NCBI RefSeq assembly: GCF_014203395.1
Contig: NZ_JACHIW010000001.1
Coordinates: 4,881,501-4,945,500 of the forward strand
DNA length: 64,000 bases
DNA from: Saccharopolyspora phatthalungensis
GTDB taxonomy: Bacteria > Actinomycetota > Actinomycetes > Mycobacteriales > Pseudonocardiaceae
Direction: 5' to 3'
In this document: one piece after another, positions 24,171-32,283 of the stretch
How positions within the stretch are numbered: the first letter of the stretch is position 1
How the letters are laid out: the number at the start of each line of letters is the position of its first letter
Translations under genes and position numbers: made by a program
The notes under the pieces: model-generated
The model's database searches: none
The model's input: only the letters and a program-made list of their open reading frames with translations
What the model was told of the DNA's origin: nothing

Positions 24171-26951
24171 ATGTGGGGAGACATCGTCGCGCTGCTGAGT
24201 GGTGCTGTCGTACTGCTCTATGCGCTGACCGTGGACCGCAGCGTCAGCCGACGCCAGCACCATATGATTTTCATCAGCGGCGGAATGGGTGCTCTCTATC
24301 CGCTGACCATCGGTGGCGCTGCGCCTGCTGGTTCCTGGGTCACGGCCGTGGCGATCTCCATGGTGGTCTGCGGAGCGTTCGTCGATCTGGTGCGCAACGA
24401 AATGGTGTTCAAGCGGCAACGGGCCGACCCGTCGCTGGACCCGAATCGGGCGTTCAATTCGAACATTGAAGGCCGCTCACTCCTGCAACGCTTTGACCGC
24501 ACCGGTGATGTGCAGGCATTGAACAAGGGCGTCGAGTTGCTGCGGCAGGCCGTGCGGGCAAGTTCCGGGGAACCGCAGCGGACCGAGTACGCCGCGAACC
24601 TGGTCATGGCGCTGCGCGGCAGGTATCAACGGCTGGGCGGCGACGGTGATCTGGATGACGCGATTGAGGTCGGTCGGGATGCGGCACGGACCGAGCCCGT
24701 CCGAGACCCGCGCCGAGGCGGCTTGCTGTCCCAGCTGAGCAGCGCACTGCGGGCGCGACACGACCGCTCCGGCGACCTGGCCGACCTGGACGAGGCGCTC
24801 AACGCCGGCCGGGAGGCGGTCAGCGTCTCTCGTCGTCATCCCGGAGACCGCGTGCTGTGCCTGGGCGAGCTGAGCGCGGTGCTGCTCAGCCGGTATGCGC
24901 GTACCGAGGATCTTGCGGACCTGGATGAGGCGGTCGACACCCTCGAACAAGTTCTCCTTGCTACTCGGTCGGCGGACCGGCCGTTCGTGCGGGTGGCCCA
25001 CCTGACCGCGCTGTGTCGCGCGTTGGTCCAGCGGTATGAACGGACCGGGCAGGCCGCTGACCTCGACCGCGCGGTGGAGGTCGGCCGGCAGGGCGCCGAT
25101 CAGGTGTCCGCCGGCTACCGCCTCTATGAGCCCTCCCAGAACAATTTCGCGCTCGCGCTTCGCGTCCGCTATCAGTGCTTGCGAAATCAGGGTGATTTGG
25201 ACGAGGCGATCGGCCGCGCCAAGCGGGCGGTCGCCACCGTGCCCGACGACGACCCCGGGCGGGCAAGCCATCTGCTCAACCTGGCGTTGGCGGTGCACGA
25301 GCGGTACCTGGCCACCCAGGACCGCCGCCACCTCGTGAAGGCGTTGGCGCTGGCCAGAAAAGCGACGTTCAACGCGGTGGCGGAGCTGCCGACCAGGGTC
25401 GCGGCCGGGCTCGCCTGGGGCGACATCGCGGCCTCGGCCGCCGAGTACCGGGAGGCGGTAGAGGCGTTCGAGACCGCGATCAGACTGCTGCCACACATCG
25501 CCTCACGCGAACTGCGGCGTGCGGATCAGGAATATCGGCTCGGGCAGTCGACGGGGGTCGCGGTGACGGCGGCGGCGTGCGCAGTCGCGCAGGAGCGGCC
25601 GGAGAAAGCGGTGATGCTGCTGGAACAGGGGCGTGGCGTGCTGCTGTCGCAAGCGCTCGATGTGCGCACCAGCCTCGCCCCGTTGCGCAGGCGGCATCCC
25701 GAGTTGGCGGATGAGTTCGAGCAGGTGCGACGCGAGCTGGACGCGATGTCTGATCCGGTCGCCGACCTCGACGATGAGGATGGGATGGGGCGTGAGCAGA
25801 TCCGCAAGGCCCGCCGCGCGATGGCCGCGCGGTGGGATACCGTCCTGGAGCGCATCCGCGCCAAGAAGGGATTCTCGGATTTCGCGCGGGGACCGAGCCT
25901 CGATGAGTTGGTTGGGCAGACAAGCCAGGGGCCGCTGGTGTTCCTCAACGTCAGCAAATACCGATCCGACGCCATCATCCTGGAACCCGGCGGCATGCGA
26001 ACAGTCCCCTTGCCGGATGCCACACCGAAGTCAGTGCACGAGCAGGTGCTCAAGCTCGCCGATGCTGTGCGGCCCGAACACCTCATCGACCGGCAGCGGC
26101 AACAGGGCTTCGCCGAGGTTCTGGCCTGGCTGTGGGACGCCATTGTCGAACCAGTCCTCGACGCCCTCGACGTCCACCAGCCGCAGCCAGGGCAGGACTG
26201 GCCGCGCCTGTGGTGGGTGCCGACAGGGTCGTTGGCCCTGCTGCCGATTCACGCCGCAGGGCGCCACAACACCGGCGGCGCAACGCTTCTTGACCGCGCG
26301 GTCTCCTCCTATACCCCGACCGTGCGCGCGCTCGCCCGCGCCCGGGCACGGATGCGGGGACACCGAACACCGCGCCCCCTGGTCGTGTCCATGTCCCATA
26401 CGCCGGGAGCGGCGCCGCTGGCCAACGCGCACGCGGAGGCCGCGATGGTGCGCGATCTGTTCCCCGCCACCAAGATCCTGGCCGACGACGAGGCTCTCGT
26501 GGAATGTGTGCTGGAGGAGTTGCCGCGCAGCACTTTGGCGCATTTCGCCTGCCACGCCGTCACCGACCTGGACGCCCCGTCCCAAGGCCGGCTGCTGCTG
26601 CACGACCACGAGCAGCGCCCGTTCACCGTCGTCGACGTCTCCCGCCTGGACCTACGGAACGCGGAAGTGGCCTACCTGTCCTCCTGCCACACCGCGCAAC
26701 CCGGCTACCGGCTGTCCGACGAGGCTATCCACCTCGCCAGTTCGTTCCAGCTCGCCGGATTCTCCCAGGTCATCGCGACCCTGTGGCCGCTACTGGACGC
26801 CGTGGCGCTGGAGTTCGCCACCGAGGTTTACCGGCAACTCTCCGGATCGGTCGAGGCCAGCGTGGCCGTGCACCACGCGACGCGCGCCGCGCGCGATATG
26901 TACCCGAACCTCCCGGCCCTGTGGGCCGGCCACATCCACGTCGGCCCCTAA
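24171..26951 (+). CDS. Membrane-anchored TPR-CHAT protease-like protein
   Basis: A 926-residue protein in three parts. Residues 1-80 contain two or three membrane segments (IVALLSGAVVLLYALTV; LTIGGAAPAGSWVTAVAISM). Residues 100-480 are tandem tetratricopeptide-like helices with recurring R-x-x-R-x-G-D-L-x-D-L-D-x-A motifs. The C-terminal CHAT domain carries the caspase-like dyad: His795 in HFACHA and Cys839 in YLSSCHTA, followed by ASSFQLAGFSQVIATLWPL. CHAT proteases act as effectors in some bacterial immune or stress systems (for example gasdermin or Craspase partners). The convergent operon on the other strand overlaps its stop by 4 bases. The natural substrate is unknown. Confidence 0.9.
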   Translation: MWGDIVALLSGAVVLLYALTVDRSVSRRQHHMIFISGGMGALYPLTIGGAAPAGSWVTAVAISMVVCGAFVDLVRNEMVFKRQRADPSLDPNRAFNSNIEGRSLLQRFDRTGDVQALNKGVELLRQAVRASSGEPQRTEYAANLVMALRGRYQRLGGDGDLDDAIEVGRDAARTEPVRDPRRGGLLSQLSSALRARHDRSGDLADLDEALNAGREAVSVSRRHPGDRVLCLGELSAVLLSRYARTEDLADLDEAVDTLEQVLLATRSADRPFVRVAHLTALCRALVQRYERTGQAADLDRAVEVGRQGADQVSAGYRLYEPSQNNFALALRVRYQCLRNQGDLDEAIGRAKRAVATVPDDDPGRASHLLNLALAVHERYLATQDRRHLVKALALARKATFNAVAELPTRVAAGLAWGDIAASAAEYREAVEAFETAIRLLPHIASRELRRADQEYRLGQSTGVAVTAAACAVAQERPEKAVMLLEQGRGVLLSQALDVRTSLAPLRRRHPELADEFEQVRRELDAMSDPVADLDDEDGMGREQIRKARRAMAARWDTVLERIRAKKGFSDFARGPSLDELVGQTSQGPLVFLNVSKYRSDAIILEPGGMRTVPLPDATPKSVHEQVLKLADAVRPEHLIDRQRQQGFAEVLAWLWDAIVEPVLDALDVHQPQPGQDWPRLWWVPTGSLALLPIHAAGRHNTGGATLLDRAVSSYTPTVRALARARARMRGHRTPRPLVVSMSHTPGAAPLANAHAEAAMVRDLFPATKILADDEALVECVLEELPRSTLAHFACHAVTDLDAPSQGRLLLHDHEQRPFTVVDVSRLDLRNAEVAYLSSCHTAQPGYRLSDEAIHLASSFQLAGFSQVIATLWPLLDAVALEFATEVYRQLSGSVEASVAVHHATRAARDMYPNLPALWAGHIHVGP

Positions 26952-27109
26952 TCCTGTTCGCCTGGCTCCGGATCGTCCGGGGTCGACGATGCGCTGGCCA
27001 CGCCCGTCGGCGCGACATCGGGCTCGGTAACCCCGTCGTGCGGGGAATATCCCCGAAACTCGCCAGCGTTCGCGAGCAGCCGCTTTTCGTGGGGGGTCAA
27101 CTCGGACAC
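26948..27109 (-). CDS. Small acidic protein downstream of DUF6338 gene
   Basis: A 53-residue open frame, GTG 27109 to TAG 26948. It reads MSELTPHEKRLLANAGEF, RGYSPHDGVTEPDV and ends in an acidic Pro/Glu/Asp tail. It overlaps the end of the DUF6338 gene by 13 bases and the CHAT stop by 3 bases. CGGAGG lies upstream of the GTG, inside the preceding gene. A short helix followed by a disordered acidic tail suggests an accessory peptide; no family recognised. Confidence 0.5.
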   Translation of the reverse strand: MSELTPHEKRLLANAGEFRGYSPHDGVTEPDVAPTGVASASSTPDDPEPGEQD

Positions 27110-27747
27110 GGGGCCTCCGGTTCTGGTGGATTCAGAAGTTCGATCACATCGATCTCGCTCGCCCGGACGTGCAGGCCCGCCGTCTGACTGATCCGGTCAG
27201 CGAAGCTGCCGTCCGGGTTCATCCGCCACGCCGACTCCAGGAACAGCTCCGCCGACTCCGGATACGACGTCGCATAGGAGCGGGAACCATACCAACCGCC
27301 CACCCATGTCCCGTCCTTCAACCGCGCCCGTACGAAGCAGGAGCCGCGCCGCCGGAACATGTGGTCCCACGCGGTGGGCGTGGGCCGGTAGCGCACGGAA
27401 AGCCGACGCCGTTGCCACGCGGAGACGGCAACCGCTGCGGCGGCAGGGACCACGATGAACAGGACTAACGCCACCAGCCCTACCAGGCGGGGCTGCCGGA
27501 CCACGCCGTCCCACCCCTTAGGGTCACCGCCCCGGACCAGGTCTACCAAGGCAGGTCCGGCCACGATCGCGTACAGCGCGTCCAACATGACGGAGGCCGT
27601 CACCGCGCGCAGCACCCGCTCGCCCAGATTGCGCTCGCCCGCGACTGGGCCGCGCAGGCGTTCACGCAAAAACTGATAGGTGACGCCAGGAAGCACGAAC
27701 AGCACCAGCAGCACCGCTTGGACCAGCGTGGAAGGGGCCTGTCCCAT
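27097..27747 (-). CDS. DUF6338 family membrane protein
   Basis: A 216-residue protein with an N-terminal membrane segment (TLVQAVLLVLFVLPGVTYQF), one or two more hydrophobic stretches (LVGLVALVLFIVVPAAAAVA) and a soluble C-terminal domain starting PTAWDHMFRRRGSCFVRARL, with GTWVGGWYGSRSYATSYPES. This order is characteristic of DUF6338 proteins, whose small soluble domain resembles an SH3-like barrel. It is separated from the upstream membrane gene by one base and is therefore cotranscribed. Role unknown; it sits next to a CHAT protease and other membrane genes. Confidence 0.8.
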   Translation of the reverse strand: MGQAPSTLVQAVLLVLFVLPGVTYQFLRERLRGPVAGERNLGERVLRAVTASVMLDALYAIVAGPALVDLVRGGDPKGWDGVVRQPRLVGLVALVLFIVVPAAAAVAVSAWQRRRLSVRYRPTPTAWDHMFRRRGSCFVRARLKDGTWVGGWYGSRSYATSYPESAELFLESAWRMNPDGSFADRISQTAGLHVRASEIDVIELLNPPEPEAPCPS

Positions 27748-27748
27748 C

Positions 27749-28192
27749 TCAGATGCCTGTCATGTCATGCGGATCGTACGGCGGCCGGCTTATCCGTCGC
27801 TGACGCGCCGCCGCCAATGCGCCCAGGCCGAGCGCGCCGACCACGCCGCCGACCATCACCCATGGCCGCACGCTATCAGCCCAGTCGCGGATCTCGTCGC
27901 GGTTCACGAAGCTGACGATCCCCCCAACTATCCACAGAACCGGGATCAGCAGGTTACGGGGGCTGGTTGCCATCTCGGCGAGAAACAACAGACCGGCCGC
28001 GAGGTAGAGCAACGCGTTCTGCAAGAGATCACCGGTCGCGCCGAATGCCACTCCCGACTCGCCCAGCACCACGAATGCCGCAGCGACGAACGTGCGCAGC
28101 CGGATCCTCCCGTTCCTGGGCATGACGACGACGAGAAACACGAAGAATGCCGTGGCAACAGACGAGAGCACGCCCCTAACATAGAAGCCCAC
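27749..28192 (-). CDS. Small integral membrane protein
   Basis: A 147-residue protein with about four predicted membrane helices: SSVATAFFVFLVVVMPR, TFVAAAFVVLGESGVAFGA, LLYLAAGLLFLAEMA, LLIPVLWIVGGIVSFVN, and a fifth shorter one WVMVGGVVGALGLGALAAA. Charged loops (RNGRIRLR; NRDEIRDW) fix a plausible topology. No family recognised. It is the third gene of a tightly packed minus-strand operon; a 144-base gap separates it from the gene before it. Confidence 0.7.
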   Translation of the reverse strand: MGFYVRGVLSSVATAFFVFLVVVMPRNGRIRLRTFVAAAFVVLGESGVAFGATGDLLQNALLYLAAGLLFLAEMATSPRNLLIPVLWIVGGIVSFVNRDEIRDWADSVRPWVMVGGVVGALGLGALAAARQRRISRPPYDPHDMTGI

Positions 28193-28336
28193 CCCTGGGA
28201 CCGGTCCCGCAGGGCGTTGGGCGAACAGGGTGAAATTCGACCCCTTCTGTCGGTCTCCGCGGCACGCTGCTGGCCCAGGGCATCGCGCGGCGTTGTCAAG
28301 GCCCTTCGACAGCTCTTTCTCGTACGCTGCTCGCAG

Positions 28337-29869
28337 CTAGATGACGTTGACGTGGCCATCGGGAACCAGTGGGCAGGTGCCGCCGGAAAAGCCGATGGTC
28401 AGTTGGTGGGTGAGGACCATGCCGCCGATGATCTGAGCGGCTTGTTCGGGCTTCATCTCGGGTGTGGCGGTGTTTACGTCTTGGGCGAGGACGAAATACT
28501 TCCACATCCCGCGTTCCTGACGGAGGAAGGAAACTTGCCCTGTGTAGGTGCCGTCGGTGGCCGCGGTGTCTGGTTTCATGCCGTCGTCGGTCAACGGGAA
28601 ACGAAGGGTTTGGCCACTGGGGCCGAACAGGAAGCACTGAACGAACAACGCCTCGCCGCGCAACTGCGCACCGTCGGCATCGAAGAATTTCGCGGTGATC
28701 TCGAAGGGCTCCTTTTGGTAGGCCCGAATCGTGTCCGGGGCGTTGATCTCATACCGCGAGAGGACATGCACGTTGGTGCCGGTTTCCTGCGGGACCGTAT
28801 GGCTCAGGGTTCGCCCCGAGTTGGTGTGCCGTTGGTAGGCCCAGGCCACATCCACCGAGAATGGACGGCCGAGAGCGACCGGGTCGCGAGGAATGAATTC
28901 GATGTCGAGTGCCTCGGACACGGTCAGTTCCCCGGCGCTGGGTGCGGTGTGGTCCTCGCCTCGGCGTAGAACGTCGCGCTCGTCGGATTCCCCCGCGAGG
29001 ATGAGGGCGGTAGCGGCGGCGGCCACGAGTCCTGCGGCTACGTAGCTGGTGCCGCCGCCTTCGGCATCCACGCCGCAGCAGTTCGGGTCAGTACCGCCGG
29101 TCGAGACCGTGATGGACCCTGAGCCTTCCTCCGCTTCGGCGACGGCCCCCGCGATCAGCAGAACGAGGGCGAGCAAACACAGGGCGATCTTCCACCAGGG
29201 GTCTTCGAACGGGAGAGGACCGTATTGCCCGTCGTAGGCAGGTGTGGGAGTCAAGGTCAACCGCACCTGTTTGGGAAGGTAACCCGGTGGACAGAACACA
29301 AAGTCCGCGCGGTGTTGGGTATACAGCGCGCGGGCGAGATCGAGAAATGACTTGTCCGCGTGCTCCAGCGGCCCAACGCCGAGCTGACCACCGTGCGGGT
29401 GGGGCGGTATGCAGCATCGTTGTGCTGAGGCGAACAGCGACACGATTTCGACGTTCAGCCGCCCTTGAGGCAGATCCAGGTTGAACGTGCCGGTCGTGGG
29501 ATCCGCGCTCGTGCGCGCCACGAAGATCTTCTGGATGATCCGCGTCGTTCCGGCGGGGCCGTCACCGATAAAACTGACCCGATGCTCGCCTGCTGAGGCG
29601 TGCGTGGCATCGACGCGCCACGCCAGTCGACGGGCGGCGCTCGGCGGCAGATCACTCACGTCATAGGTGGCGGGAACGACCGTGAGGCTCGGATCGGACA
29701 CGCTTTCGAGATATACCTTGGTGTCCACCAGCGGTGCCGCGGTGAGGTTGTGGACCGACGCCTGCAGCTCCTGCACGCCTAGCGCGACGTCGAAGATCCC
29801 GTCGGGTGTCATCAGGCCCGTCGCGGGATGCACCGCAAACGGTCGGTGGGCAATCGCGATAGTGTTCAT
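28337..29869 (-). CDS. Large hypothetical protein with membrane helices and Ig-like domains
   Basis: A 510-residue protein of unknown function. The N-terminal 130 residues form an Ig-like beta domain (VQELQASVHNLTAAPLVDTK; RRLAWRVDATHASAGEHRVS). The middle has two hydrophobic helices (WWKIALCLLALVLLIAGAVA; SYVAAGLVAAAATALILAG) around a Cys-Cys-containing glycine-rich loop. The C-terminal part (RAYQKEPFEITAKFFDADGA; FPLTDDGMKPDTAATDGTYT; WKYFVLAQDVN) matches the choice-of-anchor X / cadherin-like pattern with a D-D-G calcium-site look. It begins 3 bases after the upstream gene ends. Possibly a cell-surface or membrane scaffold. Confidence 0.65.
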   Translation of the reverse strand: MNTIAIAHRPFAVHPATGLMTPDGIFDVALGVQELQASVHNLTAAPLVDTKVYLESVSDPSLTVVPATYDVSDLPPSAARRLAWRVDATHASAGEHRVSFIGDGPAGTTRIIQKIFVARTSADPTTGTFNLDLPQGRLNVEIVSLFASAQRCCIPPHPHGGQLGVGPLEHADKSFLDLARALYTQHRADFVFCPPGYLPKQVRLTLTPTPAYDGQYGPLPFEDPWWKIALCLLALVLLIAGAVAEAEEGSGSITVSTGGTDPNCCGVDAEGGGTSYVAAGLVAAAATALILAGESDERDVLRRGEDHTAPSAGELTVSEALDIEFIPRDPVALGRPFSVDVAWAYQRHTNSGRTLSHTVPQETGTNVHVLSRYEINAPDTIRAYQKEPFEITAKFFDADGAQLRGEALFVQCFLFGPSGQTLRFPLTDDGMKPDTAATDGTYTGQVSFLRQERGMWKYFVLAQDVNTATPEMKPEQAAQIIGGMVLTHQLTIGFSGGTCPLVPDGHVNVI

Positions 29870-29872
29870 CGC

Positions 29873-30688
29873 TCACACCCGCCCTTTCAGCAGGCACGAC
29901 AGGCCACCCACCTCTCGGCCGCCGGCCGACTGCACGACGTTGACCAGCCCCGTGGTGCCTTCCTGTTGTCGTGCGGCGAGAAACAGTCCCGCGCGCTGGC
30001 CGGCGGCGAGTTTCACTTCGACCTTGTCCGGGACGTGTGTGAGTTCGTCCGGGCCGAGACAGGCCGCGTGGGCGAACCCGAAGACCTCGACTCGACCACC
30101 GTGGTCGAGATGCTGGCTATCGATTCCCGTGGTCTGGCCGAGCCGCCGCAGACTGGCCGGGTCCGCGACTTCGGCAGTGAGTGTGAACGAGCGCGTGACC
30201 CGGTCCGGATTGTGGATTTCGAAACTCACGAAGACCGGCGCGACGTCCGCCGCCTGCACGATGTTGAGATTGCGCTGGGCCACGTGAGGGTCTGAGGTGA
30301 CGTTGAAGGCGGGGCTCGCGGGCAAGGGGTCGAGTGTGGGGTGGAAGGCTTCGGCCAGCACGCACACATGCCCATCGTTGATGGCGGTGACACTCCAGGG
30401 AGCCAAGCACAACACTGCTGAATTCTGCTTCGGTGGCAAGGAGACGAAGGCAGAACCCACCAGGTTCGCGGTGGTGCGATCGAAACCCACGGCAGGGTTG
30501 GCCCAGTAGAAACGGACCACGGCATCGCGTACCTCGTACTCGCCGTCGTTGTGCACACGTGCCCACAGGTACGCGGGTGCTCCGGCGACCGGTTGCCCCG
30601 GCGGACCCTCTGGGTCATCCCCGGGAACAATCCACACATCTGGACTCAACCACCAAGGTTGACCATCGCGAATTTCAAGTACAGTCAC
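29873..30688 (-). CDS. Hypothetical beta-sandwich protein
   Basis: A 271-residue protein. Start GTG 30688 is chosen because GGAGG lies at 30703-30699 and the first residues MTVLEIRDGQPWWLSPDVWI fit a natural N-terminus; the longer frame upstream to 30868 lacks a plausible start signal. It contains one or two CARDB-like beta sandwiches (YLWARVHNDGEYEVRDAVVR, FYWANPAVGFD; then VSFEIHNPDRVTRSFTLTAE). No signal peptide. The next gene starts 3 bases downstream, so it is the first gene of a minus-strand operon of five. It probably works with the large membrane protein encoded next. Confidence 0.65.
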   Translation of the reverse strand: MTVLEIRDGQPWWLSPDVWIVPGDDPEGPPGQPVAGAPAYLWARVHNDGEYEVRDAVVRFYWANPAVGFDRTTANLVGSAFVSLPPKQNSAVLCLAPWSVTAINDGHVCVLAEAFHPTLDPLPASPAFNVTSDPHVAQRNLNIVQAADVAPVFVSFEIHNPDRVTRSFTLTAEVADPASLRRLGQTTGIDSQHLDHGGRVEVFGFAHAACLGPDELTHVPDKVEVKLAAGQRAGLFLAARQQEGTTGLVNVVQSAGGREVGGLSCLLKGRV

Positions 30689-30893
30689 GGGTACCCCGCC
30701 TCCCTGTGTTCTTGTTGGTGCGAGCGTCCTTGCAGCGTCGCCAGCGGCCTCGACCACGCCGACCGCGTCTCGGTCAACCTGGCCACACCGAGGGAGCGAG
30801 GCGATACTCCCTCCGCGTTTCCATCGTCTCTTGGCGGGGAACCAGGGAGAATAGTTCGGTTGGCCCACCGGGGATTCAGCGCGGGTCTAGCCA

Positions 30894-31166
30894 CTAGCTC
30901 TGGCGCGGTGCGACTGCCACTACGCCATGGTTTCGCTGCGCCTCAAGCTCGTGGACGAACCTGCGCCTCAAGCTCGTGGACGAACCGAGGCGAGCGAGGT
31001 CTTGCAGGAACGCCGCGGTGGCGCTGTGCTGGCTCAGCAGCGTTTCCAGCGCGCTTCTCGTCCACGTGGGGTGTGCTTCGGGCGCCGCACGAGCCCACCG
31101 CGCGAACCCAGCCCCCGGACCGCGAGAATCCCCATTGCGCCGCAGCCCGGTGTTCTGGTCGCTCAT
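30894..31166 (-). CDS. Doubtful small protein, altered by tandem duplication
   Basis: A 90-residue minus-strand frame beginning MSDQNTGLRRNGDSRGPGAG and containing a helical part SALETLLSQHSATAAFLQDL that looks protein-like. The C-terminal 30 residues are encoded by a 25-bp tandem duplication, which shifts the frame relative to the original sequence. If the gene was real, its end has been changed. No family recognised. Confidence 0.3.
   Translation of the reverse strand: MSDQNTGLRRNGDSRGPGAGFARWARAAPEAHPTWTRSALETLLSQHSATAAFLQDLARLGSSTSLRRRFVHELEAQRNHGVVAVAPRQS
30936..30985. repeat. Perfect 25-bp tandem duplication
   Basis: CTGCGCCTCAAGCTCGTGGA plus CGAAC occurs twice head to tail (30936-30960 and 30961-30985) with no mismatch, so it is a recent slippage or recombination event. 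Confidence 0.95.
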
Positions 31167-31215
31167 CGCTTTCTCGTGCCTTCAGCGGGAGCGGCGGTTA
31201 GGGGACAATGTCGCC

Positions 31216-32058
31216 ATGAGCATGGACGAGGCAGGGCACCCACTGCCCGAGATCGATGTATCCATCCCGAGTCCCGCCCGGATCTACGACTACTGGCTCG
31301 GCGGCAACCATAACTTCGCCGTGGATCGCGAGGTCGGCAGCAAGGCTGCTGAGGTGATGCCGACGCTGCGGGCGGCGATCTGGGCCAACCGCGCTTTCCT
31401 TCGCCGTGTGGTCACCTACCTGGCTACCGAGCATCGGGTGGATCAGTTCCTCGACCTGGGCTCCGGGGTGCCGACCGTCGGTAACGTGCACGAGGTGGCG
31501 CAGGCGGCCAACCCTGAAGCGAAGGTGGCATACGTCGACATCGAACCGGTCGCAGTGGCCCACGGTCGGCACCTGCTGGCCGGCAACGACCGCGCCACCG
31601 TGATCCAGGCGGACCTGCGGCAGCCCGCGGACGTGTTAGGTCACCCCGAGGTCACCGAATTGCTCGATCTGTCGCGGCCGGTCGCCGTGTTACTGATCGC
31701 GGTGCTGCACTTCATCCCGGACAGCGACCGGCCGGGCGAGATCGTCCGCACATACCTGGAGCGGACCGCGCCGGGTAGTTTCGTGGCGCTCTCGCACGCG
31801 GACGACGACGAGGACCTGCCTGCCGAGCAGGCCCGGATGCTCGATGAGTACCGCAAGTCCACCAGAGTGCCGTTCGTCCATCGCGGGCGGAGCGAACTGG
31901 CGGCCTGGCTGGACGGCTTCGACCTGGAGCCACCAGGCATCGTGCGGACCAACGAGTGGCACCCCGACGAGGAAGCGGCGCCGATCCTGCGCACCCACGG
32001 CGTGGTCGCCCGCAAGCCCACCGGCTGCCCCGAGAATTTGACTGGTGCCAAGGTGTAG
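31216..32058 (+). CDS. SAM-dependent methyltransferase, DUF574 family
   Basis: A 280-residue protein of the actinobacterial DUF574 methyltransferase family. Hallmarks are PSPARIYDYWLGGNHNFAVD at the N-terminus, the SAM-binding region DQFLDLGSGVPTVGNVHEVA, then VAYVDIEPVAVAHGRHLL and the VIQADLRQP acidic loop. Members of this family are numerous in actinomycetes, often next to XRE/DUF397 genes, and their substrates are unknown. A truncated XRE gene lies directly downstream on the opposite strand. The start ATG at 31216 is preferred over longer upstream frames because the family begins right there. Confidence 0.9.
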   Translation: MSMDEAGHPLPEIDVSIPSPARIYDYWLGGNHNFAVDREVGSKAAEVMPTLRAAIWANRAFLRRVVTYLATEHRVDQFLDLGSGVPTVGNVHEVAQAANPEAKVAYVDIEPVAVAHGRHLLAGNDRATVIQADLRQPADVLGHPEVTELLDLSRPVAVLLIAVLHFIPDSDRPGEIVRTYLERTAPGSFVALSHADDDEDLPAEQARMLDEYRKSTRVPFVHRGRSELAAWLDGFDLEPPGIVRTNEWHPDEEAAPILRTHGVVARKPTGCPENLTGAKV

Positions 32059-32106
32059 TGCGGGTACAGGCTCCAGTGCAAGGTGATCCTAGAACGGTGT
32101 CCGGTC

Positions 32107-32123
32107 TTGAGGGGCAACCTCAA
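32107..32123. terminator. Short hairpin between convergent genes
   Basis: TTGAGG, loop GGCAA, CCTCAA give a 6-bp stem 49 bases after the methyltransferase stop. It overlaps the end of the minus-strand XRE relic. Weak, no T-tract; a bidirectional termination role is possible. Confidence 0.35.
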
Positions 32124-32233
32124 ACAAGGGATGCGGACAGGTTGGCCCTCTCGGCCAGGCGCTCCTGCGTAAGCCCTGCCAGCTTCCGTGATCGGGCGAC
32201 TCGTCGTCCTACGCCGTCGTCTGGCTGGTCCAT
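32120..32233 (-). pseudogene. Truncated XRE helix-turn-helix gene (37 codons)
   Basis: From ATG 32233 to TGA 32120 the frame encodes VGRRVARSRKLAGLTQERLA followed by ERANLSASLV, then stops. In XRE regulators of this type the sequence continues as SLV-[KR]-x-[IV]-E-x-G-x-x-P-A-S. Here it ends right after SLV and no continuation was seen in another frame. It is therefore the beginning of a lost regulator, probably once linked to the neighbouring DUF574 methyltransferase. Confidence 0.65.
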
Positions 32234-32283
32234 CAACTTTGCCGGGGTAGCGCCGGGCCGGTGCGATCCCGGGATGACCGAGG

